DNA of 35,229 nucleotides. Origin: Candidatus Omnitrophota bacterium (GTDB lineage: Bacteria; Omnitrophota; Gorgyraeia; Gygaellales; Profunditerraquicolaceae). Of the stretch, positions 1-7,281 are shown piece by piece. The stretch's first letter is position 1. The number at the start of each line of letters is the position of its first letter. Under the pieces are notes generated by a model. The model made no database searches. It saw only the letters and a program-made list of their open reading frames with translations, and had not been told where the DNA came from. The translations under genes were made by a program, and so were the position numbers. The stretch covers positions 1 to 35,229 of the forward strand of contig JAPLLY010000058.1 of the NCBI GenBank assembly GCA_026387315.1, read 5' to 3'.

Positions 1-2
1 GC

Positions 3-572
3 TATGCTTGTTATCTTATCGTTCAAAATGCCGATCCCGCTAAAGAAATCGTTGCTTTGGGCCAGACTTATTTTGCCGTGCAGACCCGTAGGCAAGAGTT
101 ATCCGATGAATTCGGCAACTTTGAAAGCGATGAAGAAAAACGATTATTTCTTCGCCAACAGATGAAAGAGCATAACAAATACTTGGCTTCAGCGGCTAAA
201 GAGGCAGGCGTTGTCAGGCCACTTGATTATGCTATATTTCAGGATCATGGTTATAAGGGGCTTTATGGCGGGTTGGGCCAGGTCGATATCCATAGGCGCA
301 AAGGCCTTAAAAAAGGGCAGAAAGTTCTTGATTATATGGGTAGTACGGAGTTGGCGGCAAATTTATTCCGCGCGACTCAAACGGAGGATAAACTGCGCCG
401 GGAGAATATAAGGGGTAAGGATAAAGCTAATCAGGCTCATTTTGAAGTTGGCAAGAAAGTTCGTCAAACAATTAAAGAATTGGGCGGGACAATGCCGGAA
501 AATCTGCCATCAGCAGAAAATATAAAAAAGATTACGAGTAAAAATAAAAGGCGAGTAGAAAATAAAAAATGA
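3..572 (+). CDS. dinD: DinD-like DNA-damage-inducible protein, C-terminal part
   Basis: The reading frame is open from the window edge, so the N-terminal (Bro-N-like) part lies outside. The first visible residues, YACYLIVQNADPAKE, then GQTYFAVQTRRQEL, DYAIFQDHGYKGLYGG, MGSTELAANLFRATQ and GGTMPENLPS, are the segments I recognise from the DinD family. In E. coli dinD is LexA-controlled, and the protein has been reported to inhibit RecA filaments. That role is known for the family and not shown here. A TTG at 57 could look like a start, but homology clearly continues upstream of it. The stop codon overlaps the next ATG (ATGA at 569-572), suggesting coupling to the PLD-like fragment. DinD homologues in non-enteric genomes often sit in mobile or defence regions, which fits the AbiE module downstream. 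Confidence 0.88.
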   Translation, partial: YACYLIVQNADPAKEIVALGQTYFAVQTRRQELSDEFGNFESDEEKRLFLRQQMKEHNKYLASAAKEAGVVRPLDYAIFQDHGYKGLYGGLGQVDIHRRKGLKKGQKVLDYMGSTELAANLFRATQTEDKLRRENIRGKDKANQAHFEVGKKVRQTIKELGGTMPENLPSAENIKKITSKNKRRVENKK

Positions 573-805
573 AAAGATATTTAACAGTTTTTATAATCGC
601 CCTTGCCATGTTAGGAATAACGGTAAGGGCTTTTTGTTATCAGGCTGAAGTGATAGATATTAACGGGACTAAATATTTCCCTGCGGTGAAAGAGGCTTTG
701 GCAAAAGCAAAAGAATCAATAAATCTTGTAATGTTCGTAATACAGAAAAGCATAAATTGTCCTGCTGGAGCGGAGAAGATAAGCATAGAAGTAGAAGAAA
801 AGTGA
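569..805 (+). pseudogene. Phospholipase D-like gene, 5' fragment (copy 1)
   Basis: It encodes a signal-peptide-like start (MKRYLTVFIIALAMLGITVRA...) and then YFPAVKEALAKAKESINLVM, which resembles the first strand-helix unit of secreted PLD/HKD-family proteins. No HxKxxxxD motif follows. The frame runs into unrelated residues and stops at 78 aa, so this looks like a truncated gene start. A paralogous start with the same layout lies at 2255-2503, and the two flank the AbiE module. The ATG overlaps the dinD-like stop and has no strong Shine-Dalgarno of its own. The PLD assignment rests on this short N-terminal segment only. Confidence 0.5.
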
Positions 806-821
806 AATTGTAATAAATAAC

Positions 822-850
822 TTGACTTTTATTGATTATTTTGTTAAATT
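822..850 (+). promoter_or_regulatory. Sigma70-type promoter for the abiE module
   Basis: TTGACT (822-827), a 17-bp spacer and TAAATT (845-850). The abiEi ATG begins at 857, seven bases after the -10, where transcription would be expected to start. No Shine-Dalgarno lies between. The mRNA may therefore be leaderless. Confidence 0.6.
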
Positions 851-856
851 AGCAAT

Positions 857-1456
857 ATGGCTAAATTAGTGAATTGGTACTTATTTGAGAGAAAAGTGAA
901 GGAAAAAGGCCTGATTATATTCTCACCGTTGGATGTAAGGCGAATTTTTGGCGTGAGTAAGGTGGCAGCGACTTTTTTAGTCCATCGCTACGCAAAAAAG
1001 GGATTCATCAGGCGGCTGAAGAGAGGCATCTATGCGCTTTATGACGCCTCTGTTCCTGATATTTACCTCGCGAATAAGCTATATGAGCCGTCCTATGTTT
1101 CATTGGAGTTCGCGCTGTCTTTCCATCGCGTTATCCCAGAAACCGTATATGAAATTACCTCGGTAAGCACGAAGCCAACAAGGCAGTTCAACGCTTTGGG
1201 GAAAACGTTTTCTTATCATCGTATAAAAAAGGAAGCTTTTACCGGCTATTCTGTTTATCGTCAAGGTGGTGCCAGCGAGTTAATTGCCGACCCTGAAAAG
1301 GCATTTGTAGATCTAACTTATCTGCGATTGAGAAAGAAGAAACAATTACTGAGCCGTTTTGATAAAGGAAAAATTAATCCGGCAAAGGCATTGCGCTACG
1401 CGAAGTTATTTAATAATGGAAAACTTATTAGTATTATAAAAACGACACTTCGATGA
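857..1456 (+). CDS. AbiEi-type antitoxin of a type IV toxin-antitoxin system
   Basis: The 199-residue protein has an N-terminal winged-helix region (LDVRRIFGVSKVAATFLVHRY...KGFIRRLKRGIYALY), followed by the AbiEi C-terminal region with YEPSYVSLEFALSFHRVIPE and an ELIADPEKAFVDLTYL segment typical of the family. AbiEi proteins repress their own promoter and neutralise the AbiEii nucleotidyltransferase without binding it; this is known from the family. The stop overlaps the toxin ATG by four bases (1453-1456), the usual antitoxin-then-toxin order. The start is placed at 857 because no upstream Shine-Dalgarno exists and the promoter -10 ends only seven bases before. The decayed gene pieces on either side suggest the module arrived by transfer. 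Confidence 0.87.
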   Translation: MAKLVNWYLFERKVKEKGLIIFSPLDVRRIFGVSKVAATFLVHRYAKKGFIRRLKRGIYALYDASVPDIYLANKLYEPSYVSLEFALSFHRVIPETVYEITSVSTKPTRQFNALGKTFSYHRIKKEAFTGYSVYRQGGASELIADPEKAFVDLTYLRLRKKKQLLSRFDKGKINPAKALRYAKLFNNGKLISIIKTTLR

Positions 1457-2217
1457 TAAGCCTTGACGCTATTAGAAAATTAGCGGCTCAATACCGTACA
1501 AGCGAATATCCTAATATAGTTAGGGAATATTTTCAGCACCTTTTCCTTTCGCAATTATACAGGATGGAGAAGTCGGATGACCTTCTTTTTAAGGGCGGCA
1601 CGGCGCTAAGAATCGTCTATGGCAGCCCGCGATTCTCGGAAGATTTGGATTTCTCAATTTTTCGCGTAGAGCAATATATCCAGAAGAAATTTATAGAAGA
1701 TTTATTTACCGCGGTATTGGCGGAAATTGAAAAGACGGGGATTAAGGTAGACCTTGGCTCGAAGCCCGGCACGACAGCCGAAGGTTATTACGGAGATGCG
1801 ACATTTCATATTTACGATTACCAGCCCATTTCCGTATCAATAAATATTTCCGCGCGCAACGGACGCGACATTAAAGGAGAAATAGACAGCGTAGCCAACG
1901 ACTTTGTACCGACCTATAATATTTTCCATCTCTCTCAGGAATTGTTGGTAGATGAAAAGGTATTTGATGCGCTTTTACGCCGCGGGAAAGTCCGTGATTT
2001 TTACGATTTATATTTCATTATGAGAAAAGGGCTTCTTTCTGCGGGGCAGAAAGTGCGATTGAATGAAAAGAAAGATGAGATTATAAAAAGCTCAGGAAAA
2101 GTAGACTTTTACGCTGAGCTATCCGTATTTTTACCTCAAGATCAGCAAAATATTATACGCGATTTTAAGAATAATTTAGTTAATGAGCTTAACCGTCAGT
2201 TGAGTGGAATAATGTAG
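1453..2217 (+). CDS. AbiEii-type nucleotidyltransferase toxin
   Basis: The 254-residue protein of the AbiEii/DUF1814 family contains FKGGTALRIVYGSPRFSEDLDFSI (shown here as its key parts: GGTAL, then RFSEDLDF), which is the GG/S...DxD active site of the polymerase-beta fold. A later segment, VDEKVFDALLRRGKVRDFYDLYFI, matches the family's conserved Lys/Arg-Asp-x-Tyr-Asp-Leu region. Family members act as toxins that transfer nucleotides to tRNA or other targets and abort phage infection. Length is normal and no catalytic residue seems lost, so the pair is probably functional. It is translated from the overlapping ATGA of the antitoxin gene. Confidence 0.87.
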   Translation: MISLDAIRKLAAQYRTSEYPNIVREYFQHLFLSQLYRMEKSDDLLFKGGTALRIVYGSPRFSEDLDFSIFRVEQYIQKKFIEDLFTAVLAEIEKTGIKVDLGSKPGTTAEGYYGDATFHIYDYQPISVSINISARNGRDIKGEIDSVANDFVPTYNIFHLSQELLVDEKVFDALLRRGKVRDFYDLYFIMRKGLLSAGQKVRLNEKKDEIIKSSGKVDFYAELSVFLPQDQQNIIRDFKNNLVNELNRQLSGIM

Positions 2218-2254
2218 AGAAGCCCAATCAAGTAATAATAGCTATCAATATTAA

Positions 2255-2503
2255 ATGAAGAGATATTCAAAGATTTTTTTAATAGCCCTTGCTGTGTTAG
2301 GAATAACGGCAAGGGCTTATTGTTATAATGCCGAAGTAGTAAATATCAGCGGTAACAAATATTTTCCTGCTGTAAAAGAAGCTCTGGCAAGAGTAAAAGA
2401 ATCAATATATTTGGTAATGTTTACAATTGAGTTATCCGCGGAAAAGCAAAATTCAAAGGCCCCAAAAGGCGGGGACAGTCCCCGTTTTATCGCTATCCTA
2501 TGA
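2255..2503 (+). pseudogene. Phospholipase D-like gene, 5' fragment (copy 2)
   Basis: It starts MKRYSKIFLIALAVLGITAR and continues to YFPAVKEALARVKESIYLVM, closely matching copy 1 at 569. Nucleotide identity over about 185 bases looks near three quarters by eye. Similarity ends just after the LVMF segment. The frame then runs through AEKQNSKAPKGGDSPR, where the last residues come from a small palindrome (2470-2484). No PLD catalytic motif is present. Together with copy 1 it brackets the abiE genes, as if the module had landed between two diverged tandem copies or the locus had been duplicated. Confidence 0.5.
2470..2484. repeat. GGGGAC(A/T)GTCCCC palindrome, short form
   Basis: CGGGGACAGTCCCCG is a 15-bp palindrome with an unpaired centre. 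It shares the GGGGACTGTCCC core with the repeat at 24378-24404 and the GGGGAC start with the larger GGGGACGGTTCT repeats. Confidence 0.6.
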
Positions 2504-2702
2504 TGATCTTGCCAAGTATCTTGGAATTTATGAAGGGTCTGAAAAATATTGATAATCCCAAGAGAAGCTATGGTTATGTAGTGGGGATAATGGAGAATTT
2601 GGATTCCTTTTCGCCATAACTTGTGATAAGATTAGTTTAACAATTCAATTTTGTTTGGAGAAACAAAAGATATTTGGCATACTACTTAAAAGATATGGAT
2701 AA
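2481..2702 (+). pseudogene. Decayed reading frame with tandem internal stops
   Basis: One frame reads LSYDDLAKYLGIYEGSEKY, then TGA TAA, then continues in the same frame through GDNGEFGFLFAITCDK and LTIQFCLEKQKIFGILLKRYG to a stop at 2700-2702. Both halves look like coding sequence and share a frame, so this seems to be a gene with tandem nonsense codons, or the remains of one cut off by the palindrome at 2470. I do not recognise the family. Its final stop overlaps the ATG at 2695, which supports that ATG as the start of the next gene. Confidence 0.35.
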
Positions 2703-3417
2703 AGAAGAAAATCAGAAAGAAGAAACATTGGAAAGAATACGTCCTTCGCAAATGAATAAAAAAATTAATTTGAAATGGCTTGAAAAGGAAAATGATATTT
2801 ATATACAATCAATGATTGCGTTGATTGCTGCTCTAATTGCCTCAAAAATAGAAGGAGTTTCAGTATTAGATCAACCATGCAATTGGGGAATCTCAGTTTC
2901 TTTGTTTATATTCTGCCTTCTTTTACGTATCAAATACCATTTAGCAGAACCTAGGTTAAGAGAATTTGATAGTCGTTTATCAGAAAGCCAGTCAGATAGA
3001 GAAAAATCGATAGAACAGATACACGAAGAACTATATCTCTATTCTAGTTATACGCTTTGTTTATCCATTCTTCATTTTTATATATTTCTAGTAGCGTTTT
3101 CAATATTTTTAATTGTTAACTTATGCTACCATAAAATTTATCTTAATTACCAGAGGTCTGAAAAACCTGATTGGGGCAAAGGTAGATTTAAACCAGAAAG
3201 ATTATTTAAGAGATGGCTTATTATTGATGGTATCGAAATCTTCTTAATTTCAATTACTATATTTTTAATTGTTATTTCATTTATCGGAACGGCCAATAAA
3301 TATTTTAATCTTATTGCATATATTTTTATATCATTTTTATTTATTATTGAGATAGCAATAGACTGGATTCTGATGAATGGAGATTTTTATTTGAATTATT
3401 TTAAAGATGGAACATAG
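2695..3417 (+). CDS. Membrane protein of unknown function, about five TM segments
   Basis: The 240-residue protein has a charged N-terminus (MDKEENQKEETLERIRPSQM), two hydrophobic segments (SMIALIAALIASKI and WGISVSLFIFCLLL) and a charged central loop (LREFDSRLSESQSDREKS). At least three further membrane segments follow (LHFYIFLVAFSIFLIV, IEIFLISITIFLIVISF, YIFISFLFIIEIAIDWIL). I do not recognise a family. The ATG at 2695 is preferred because it overlaps the stop of the decayed upstream frame. An in-frame TTG at 2674, 13 bases after GGAG, would add seven residues. AT content is higher than in neighbouring housekeeping genes, consistent with an acquired gene. Confidence 0.6.
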   Translation: MDKEENQKEETLERIRPSQMNKKINLKWLEKENDIYIQSMIALIAALIASKIEGVSVLDQPCNWGISVSLFIFCLLLRIKYHLAEPRLREFDSRLSESQSDREKSIEQIHEELYLYSSYTLCLSILHFYIFLVAFSIFLIVNLCYHKIYLNYQRSEKPDWGKGRFKPERLFKRWLIIDGIEIFLISITIFLIVISFIGTANKYFNLIAYIFISFLFIIEIAIDWILMNGDFYLNYFKDGT

Positions 3418-3507
3418 TATAAATTTGAATGCTTCAGGTATTTTTACAATACAAAAGAAAAAAAAAGTGGTAATCCTATTAAACTTCCAGCCTCGCGGTA
3501 TAATTTT

Positions 3508-4803
3508 TTGAAAATAATAGTTATACGTTTTCTGAAGAGTAAGCTGTTTATCGCGGCTGTATTTTTTTTCGGAATCGTAGCCGGCCCATTTCTTCATAAG
3601 ATCAAAAATTTCCAAGATAAGACAGTTGAGAGTTTTCAGTTAAAACGTTTATTATTAACTAATGGCCATCTTGTAAATCCATTAATCGGAGTTGAAAATC
3701 CCGAAGGCGGGGATGTTACTGAGCCTCCAATAAATAATGGGCGCATTGGCTGGAACGATTTTGGAGCGAGACAAGGAGCGAGGACGCCGGCGTAGTCTTG
3801 CACTACGCCAAGGACGAGCGACGCAGTCGCAGCCCAAAAGCGGCCAGCCCCTTCGGGGTGGCCTATCTTTGGCCTGCTGCCGCGTTGCTCCCTCCTGGCC
3901 GTAGTGCCTTGACTACGGCTTCGTCGTCGCGCCTTGCATCAGGCTCAAATCTAGGCCACCAATGTGCCCATTATTTATCGGAGGCTCAGTAAGCTGGAAG
4001 GGATAAAATATAGCATCGGAGAATATATTAGAAGATGCCAAGAGAATGGCGATGTTTCAAATGTATCGGTATATATGAAGGATTTAAATAAAGGAACCTG
4101 GATAGGCCTTGATGAAGATAGTAATTTTTCCGCCGCCAGCCTCCTGAAGGTTCCGCTGATGATCGCGTATTTAAAGATGGCAGAACAGGATCCGGCTATT
4201 TTAAACCAACAGATAAAATATGGCCAGGCATTGAATTCGACCCCGCAAAACATACTTCCGGAAAATCGCGCGCAATTGGGTAATACCTATACCGTGGATC
4301 AACTATTGCGTAATATGATTGTATATTCTGACAATATATCTAAGGAGCTTCTTTGGGGGAATATAGATCATAAATTTATTGCCAGCGTATATTCAGATTT
4401 AGGGTTGGCCGCTATGGATCTGACAGAATCTGAACCTCAGATTTCGGCAAAGGATTACGCTGCATTTTTCCGTGTTCTTTATAATGTTACCTATTTAAAC
4501 GCGAATCTGTCTGAAAAAGCGATGAAGTTACTTAGCCAGGCCGATTTTCATGACGGAATTGTTGCTGGTCTGCCGAAGAATATAGTTGTCGCTCATAAGT
4601 TCGCGGAAAGAAAATACGCGGCAGAGGCATATCTGCCCGGGAGCGTGCAATTACATGATTGCGGTATTGTGTATTACCCAAAAAAGCCCTATCTGATCTG
4701 TATAATGACTAAAGGCCGTAATTTAGATGCCTTAAAGGAAATAATTAAGGATATATCAAAAATTGCGTATGAATATGAAGAAAAAACGATGGATCTATTG
4801 TAA
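3508..4803 (+). pseudogene. Class A beta-lactamase-like serine hydrolase, split by a MITE
   Basis: Both halves share one frame. The 5' part (TTG start, KLFIAAVFFFGIVAGPF signal anchor, NGHLVNPLIGVENPEGGDV) stops at TAG 3793-3795 inside the inserted element. The 3' part resumes at KLEGIKYSIGEYIRR. It carries the hallmarks of the PF13354-type fold: SLLK (Ser-x-x-Lys nucleophile motif, in NFSAASLLKVP), SDN (in VYSDNISKELL) and HKFAE in place of the Lys-Thr-Gly box. Deleting 3719-3991 (273 bp: element plus one TA) joins GTT to AAG in frame, giving about 340 residues. A GTG at 3964, inside the element end, could start a 279-residue product with all catalytic motifs but no export signal, so activity would probably be lost or misplaced. 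Such enzymes are usually secreted beta-lactam or peptide hydrolases. Confidence 0.8.
3716..3992. mobile_element. 277-bp MITE-like element with 34-bp terminal inverted repeats
   Basis: The left end (3716-3749, TTACTGAGCCTCC...GCATTGG) and right end (3959-3992) are inverted copies with two mismatches in 34. The interior has no gene but has several hairpins: 3789-3809 (GGCGTAG...CTACGCC), 3842-3863 (GGCCAGCCCC...GGGGTGGCC) and 3898-3919 (GCCGTAGT...ACTACGGC). It is much richer in GC than the host gene. TA at 3717-3718 and at 3990-3991 fits a TA target duplication around termini CTGAGCC...GGCTCAG, as for IS630/mariner-type transposases. No transposase is present, so it would be mobilised in trans. 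A 17-bp sequence made of just the two tips occurs at 18715-18731. Confidence 0.85.
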
Positions 4804-4974
4804 GCTTGTACGATTTCTGTGGAACGCCGAATTTTCTTGCTAATCGCTATAGTCAGTCTTATAATATATACCTGTATATAGTGAGAGGTTTCTCTCGGCT
4901 TATACCAGAGGAATCTTATTTTTCAAAGTTGTGATTTTAGGCAGAAAAGTAACGTTGCTTAGTGGGCTTCCAAT

Positions 4975-5259
4975 ATGAAAAAATATAATTTTATATGTAT
5001 TATTTTAGTTTGCATAATAGTAATTTCTATTATTCTTTTTTGCAAAGCTGTTTATGAAGATGAGGACTTTATATTTGATATTTTATGCAATACAAATGAT
5101 TTGCCGCTATACGCGGAGTTTTTTATCAGTATTTTATTATGCTTCGGGATCTTATATGAGTATGGAATTATCTCGTTTTCTTTTCAGCCAGTTATAGCGT
5201 ATTTGGCAAGGCATGAAAAATCCCCTCCTGTTAATCCCACATTTTTCGTAACAGTCTAG
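4975..5259 (+). CDS. Possible small membrane protein
   Basis: The 94-residue frame starts MKKYNFICIILVCIIVISII, a strong membrane segment. A second hydrophobic stretch follows (FFISILLCFGILYEYGIISF). Between them is a short acidic loop (EDEDFIFDILCNTNDLP). No family is recognised. There is no clear Shine-Dalgarno, and the 171-bp gap before it shows only AT-rich sequence. It could be a gene fragment. Support is the length of the frame and the coherent two-helix pattern only. Confidence 0.4.
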   Translation: MKKYNFICIILVCIIVISIILFCKAVYEDEDFIFDILCNTNDLPLYAEFFISILLCFGILYEYGIISFSFQPVIAYLARHEKSPPVNPTFFVTV

Positions 5260-5312
5260 GCCTAACCAAATATTACTCAAAAAGTATTATATTAAAAAAA
5301 AGGATGCTAAGC

Positions 5313-5645
5313 ATGAAAAAAATAACTATTATTTTGTTGGCCTTACTTTTAATATGCGCAACGGCTATCTCGAGTTTTACTCAGGCTTCGCAGGCAGCAG
5401 TTGTAAAAAAAGTTAAGGTTAAGACTGAAGTTATTACGGGTAAGATTGTTGCTATTGATATGGCGAATAACACAATAGTGGTAAAGGAAGGTAAGGCAGG
5501 CATAGAAAAAACGATAACCATAGATTCAAAGGTTATGTCGTCCCTTAGAGCGAATGAAGAGGTGAAAGTCGCAGTTAAGGAAGGAAGTAATAATGCTACG
5601 AGTGTAAAAGAAATTTTTAAAAAGGCTGTATCAACTAAAAAATAA
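5313..5645 (+). CDS. Small exported protein, possible DUF5666/OB-like
   Basis: It has a clear signal peptide, MKKITIILLALLLICATAIS...ASQA, followed by a basic stretch and TGKIVAIDMANNTIVVKEG, then KTITIDSKVMSSL and NEEVKVAVKEG. The pattern of a GKI-V-ID-NTIVVK strand pair followed by 'EVKV' resembles the short beta-barrel DUF5666-like exported proteins. That assignment is tentative. ATG 5313 is chosen over ATG 5304 because AGGA (5301-5304) is spaced eight bases from it and the n-region is then MKK. The gene directly downstream has the same plan, so the two may be paralogues in one operon. Confidence 0.65.
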   Translation: MKKITIILLALLLICATAISSFTQASQAAVVKKVKVKTEVITGKIVAIDMANNTIVVKEGKAGIEKTITIDSKVMSSLRANEEVKVAVKEGSNNATSVKEIFKKAVSTKK

Positions 5646-5671
5646 TGTAATTAATTATGGAGGAATTAGCA

Positions 5672-6034
5672 ATGAAAAAATTAACTTTTTCACTATTTGC
5701 ATTTTTATTCGTTAGCACTCTGTGTTTTGCTCAACAGGCATCGGTTCCGGTTAGTCAAACCGTTCAAACACCAGTAGTAATGAAAACCCTTGCTGGTAAA
5801 GTTGATTTGGTAACAATTGGGGATACTACGAAGGGAACGAAATCAGAGCTAGTGGTTGTGGCTGAGGATGGGCAATAACTAAGCTTTGTTGTAAAAAGCG
5901 TTACTCCCATTATTGGTAAAGATGGAGTGACGGTTATTCTAAGCGATATAAAGAAAGACACCAAGGTTGCTGTAGAGTATACAGTAAAAGCAAGCGGCTC
6001 ACTCAAAGCGCAGTCTATTAAACTGGTAGAGTAA
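5672..6034 (+). pseudogene. Exported beta-rich protein with one in-frame TAA
   Basis: ATG 5672 follows GGAGGAATTAGCA. The product starts with a signal peptide (MKKLTFSLFAFLFVSTLCFAQQ), then LAGKVDLVTIGD and SELVVVAEDGQ, and hits TAA at 5876-5878. The same frame continues without another stop through LSFVVKSVTPIIGKDGVTVI, DIKKDTKVAVEYTVKA and GSLKAQSIKLVE to TAA at 6032-6034. A full-length form of 120 residues with one base change (for example AAA or CAA to TAA) is the simplest reading. It has the same plan as the gene at 5313. A sequencing or assembly error, readthrough or a real recent pseudogene cannot be separated from one sequence. Confidence 0.7.
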
Positions 6035-6050
6035 TAGTTCATTAATAACG

Positions 6051-6091
6051 GATTACGGTAGGCATTATTTATATTTGCGCCTGCCGTAATC
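6051..6091 (+). terminator. Strong hairpin after the exported-protein pair
   Basis: GATTACGGTAGGC (6051-6063) pairs with GCCTGCCGTAATC (6079-6091) with one G-T pair. The T-run (TTTTT) begins about ten bases later, so termination is plausible but not canonical. Confidence 0.45.
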
Positions 6092-6100
6092 TGTTATAAT
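6092..6100 (+). promoter_or_regulatory. Extended -10 promoter TGTTATAAT
   Basis: TGTTATAAT is a perfect TGn extended -10. It would start transcription near 6107, giving a leader of about 108 bases that contains the folded region at 6151-6210 before the ATG at 6215. No good -35 is present, which is usual for extended -10 promoters. Confidence 0.5.
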
Positions 6101-6150
6101 TTTTGGTTTAATTTAGATTATGAAGACAAAATTAGTGTTTTTGATAATAG

Positions 6151-6210
6151 TAGACAAGGCACCCCGCGCTAATTGGAATTGCGCGGGTGTTGTCTAGGTA
6201 GACAAGGAGG
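6151..6210 (+). promoter_or_regulatory. Structured 5' leader, copy 1
   Basis: The stem CACCCCGCGC (6160-6169) pairs with GCGCGGGTG (6181-6189) and leaves one C (6162) bulged. The loop is TAATTGGAATT. TTGTCTA (6190-6196) can pair either with TAGACAA upstream (6151-6157) or with TAGACAA downstream (6199-6205), which directly adjoins the Shine-Dalgarno GGAGG (6206-6210). The same architecture, with one compensatory pair swap, occurs at 11765-11815 in front of marR. It may be a cis-regulatory RNA or a protein-binding leader. Confidence 0.55.
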
Positions 6211-6214
6211 AAGC

Positions 6215-6550
6215 ATGACGAAGAAAAATCTAATAGTTATCGGGATAGGCTTAATAATTTTGATTATCGCCGCCGGTATTGCCTATCAAAATTATGAATA
6301 TGCAAAGATGGCCAGAGAAGAAATTAATACCTTAAACGCTGTAATTCAACAAAAAGATGTTAAGATAGCAAAACTTACTAAAGAAATAAAAGTAAAACAA
6401 GATGAGTTGAACGCTGTTAAGGTAGAGTTTGATAACACCAAGAAAGCATTGGATGAAGTTAAGGCCAAAATTAATAAAGTTGCTCAACTGAATGAAAAGA
6501 ACGAGAAAGAGGAAAAAGGAGAGAAGGTAGAGCCTAAGGGAGACAAGTAA
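6215..6550 (+). CDS. Membrane-anchored coiled-coil protein
   Basis: The 111-residue protein begins MTKKNLIVIGIGLIILIIAAGIAY, a single N-terminal membrane helix. It continues with a long heptad-like coiled coil (about residues 30-90: EEINTLNAVIQQKDVKIAKL, KEIKVKQDELNAVKVEFDNT) and ends in a Lys/Glu-rich tail. Function is not recognisable; the layout is like small envelope or septal coiled-coil proteins. The start at 6215 follows AAGGAGG at ideal spacing. An upstream TTG at 6173 lies inside the folded leader and is rejected. It probably forms its own transcription unit driven from 6092-6100. Confidence 0.72.
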   Translation: MTKKNLIVIGIGLIILIIAAGIAYQNYEYAKMAREEINTLNAVIQQKDVKIAKLTKEIKVKQDELNAVKVEFDNTKKALDEVKAKINKVAQLNEKNEKEEKGEKVEPKGDK

Positions 6551-6608
6551 TCAGATAAAAATATAGCAAATCTTGCAGGGGGCCGGACTTAATCGGGAAA
6601 GGCTATTT

Positions 6609-6719
6609 ATGAAATCATTACGAATTAGAAAGAACCGTTCAGGCAGACGTGGTTTAGAATTTATTATAAAATATGCCGCAAATAATTTTTGCTTAAGATA
6701 TAATAAACCTAACGCGTAA
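6609..6719 (+). CDS. Possible 36-residue ORF
   Basis: A short frame, MKSLRIRKNRSGRRGLEFII..., lies in the 246-bp gap between the coiled-coil and PilZ genes, with GGGAAAGG seven bases upstream. Its start vaguely resembles a pilin n-region followed by a short hydrophobic stretch. It has no recognised family. The rest of the gap is AT-rich with no convincing feature. Confidence 0.2.
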   Translation: MKSLRIRKNRSGRRGLEFIIKYAANNFCLRYNKPNA

Positions 6720-6796
6720 TTTAGAATAGGATAAGAATGGCTTTAAGAAAAGATATAGAAAAGCAGGGAAATTAGTTATTTAGGGAGAGTTAGGGA

Positions 6797-7192
6797 ATGG
6801 TTTTATTTAGTTTTTTCCGAAAGAAAAAAGATTTGCCTTTAAAGCCCGGCCTGGTTGAGAAAAGGCTGTTGCCGAGGTGGAAGATTGCGTCACCTGCTAA
6901 AATAAAGTGGCAGGGTTCTAAAGATTATGTGGCCTGTGAAGTTAGGGATTTAAATATGAAGGGATTTTGTCTGGCGATGACAGAAAAAATCCCGGAGGCT
7001 AACGCACGTGTTGAACTTTATTTTAATGAGAAGTATTTCTTTGATATTGATATTTCCGTTATTTGGCATAAAGAAGTTGAGGGGAAACAAATTTTTGGCA
7101 TAAGATTCTTAAAAGTCCGTGATTCAGATAAGGAAAAAATCTACCGGATGATGAAAGAGGATTTTTACCGCCACTTTGAAAAATATCTGTAG
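6797..7192 (+). CDS. PilZ-domain protein
   Basis: The 131-residue protein is essentially a single PilZ domain: EKRLLPRWKI supplies the RxxxR-type c-di-GMP arm (R-L-L-P-R), and VRDLNMKGFCL is the (D/N)x(S/N)xxG strand. Beta-barrel strands follow (RVELYFNEKYFFDIDISVIW, GIRFLKV). PilZ proteins bind cyclic di-GMP and switch motility, pili or secretion. The usual Ser of the second motif is replaced by Asn, so binding strength is uncertain. GGGAGAG lies about eight bases before the ATG. The small pilin-like gene just downstream is consistent with a role in surface structures. Confidence 0.8.
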   Translation: MVLFSFFRKKKDLPLKPGLVEKRLLPRWKIASPAKIKWQGSKDYVACEVRDLNMKGFCLAMTEKIPEANARVELYFNEKYFFDIDISVIWHKEVEGKQIFGIRFLKVRDSDKEKIYRMMKEDFYRHFEKYL

Positions 7193-7281
7193 ACGCCTTA
7201 GAGGTATCCGTTTTTACCGAGTATACTTACTCTCACCGGGCTGGATTTAATCGCTCAGTCTTTTTTATTACCTTTTCCGAG

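Noticed and set aside
5876-5878. TAA as a recoding (selenocysteine or pyrrolysine) site
   Set aside because: Those use UGA and UAG; no structured element follows, so nonsense mutation is simpler.
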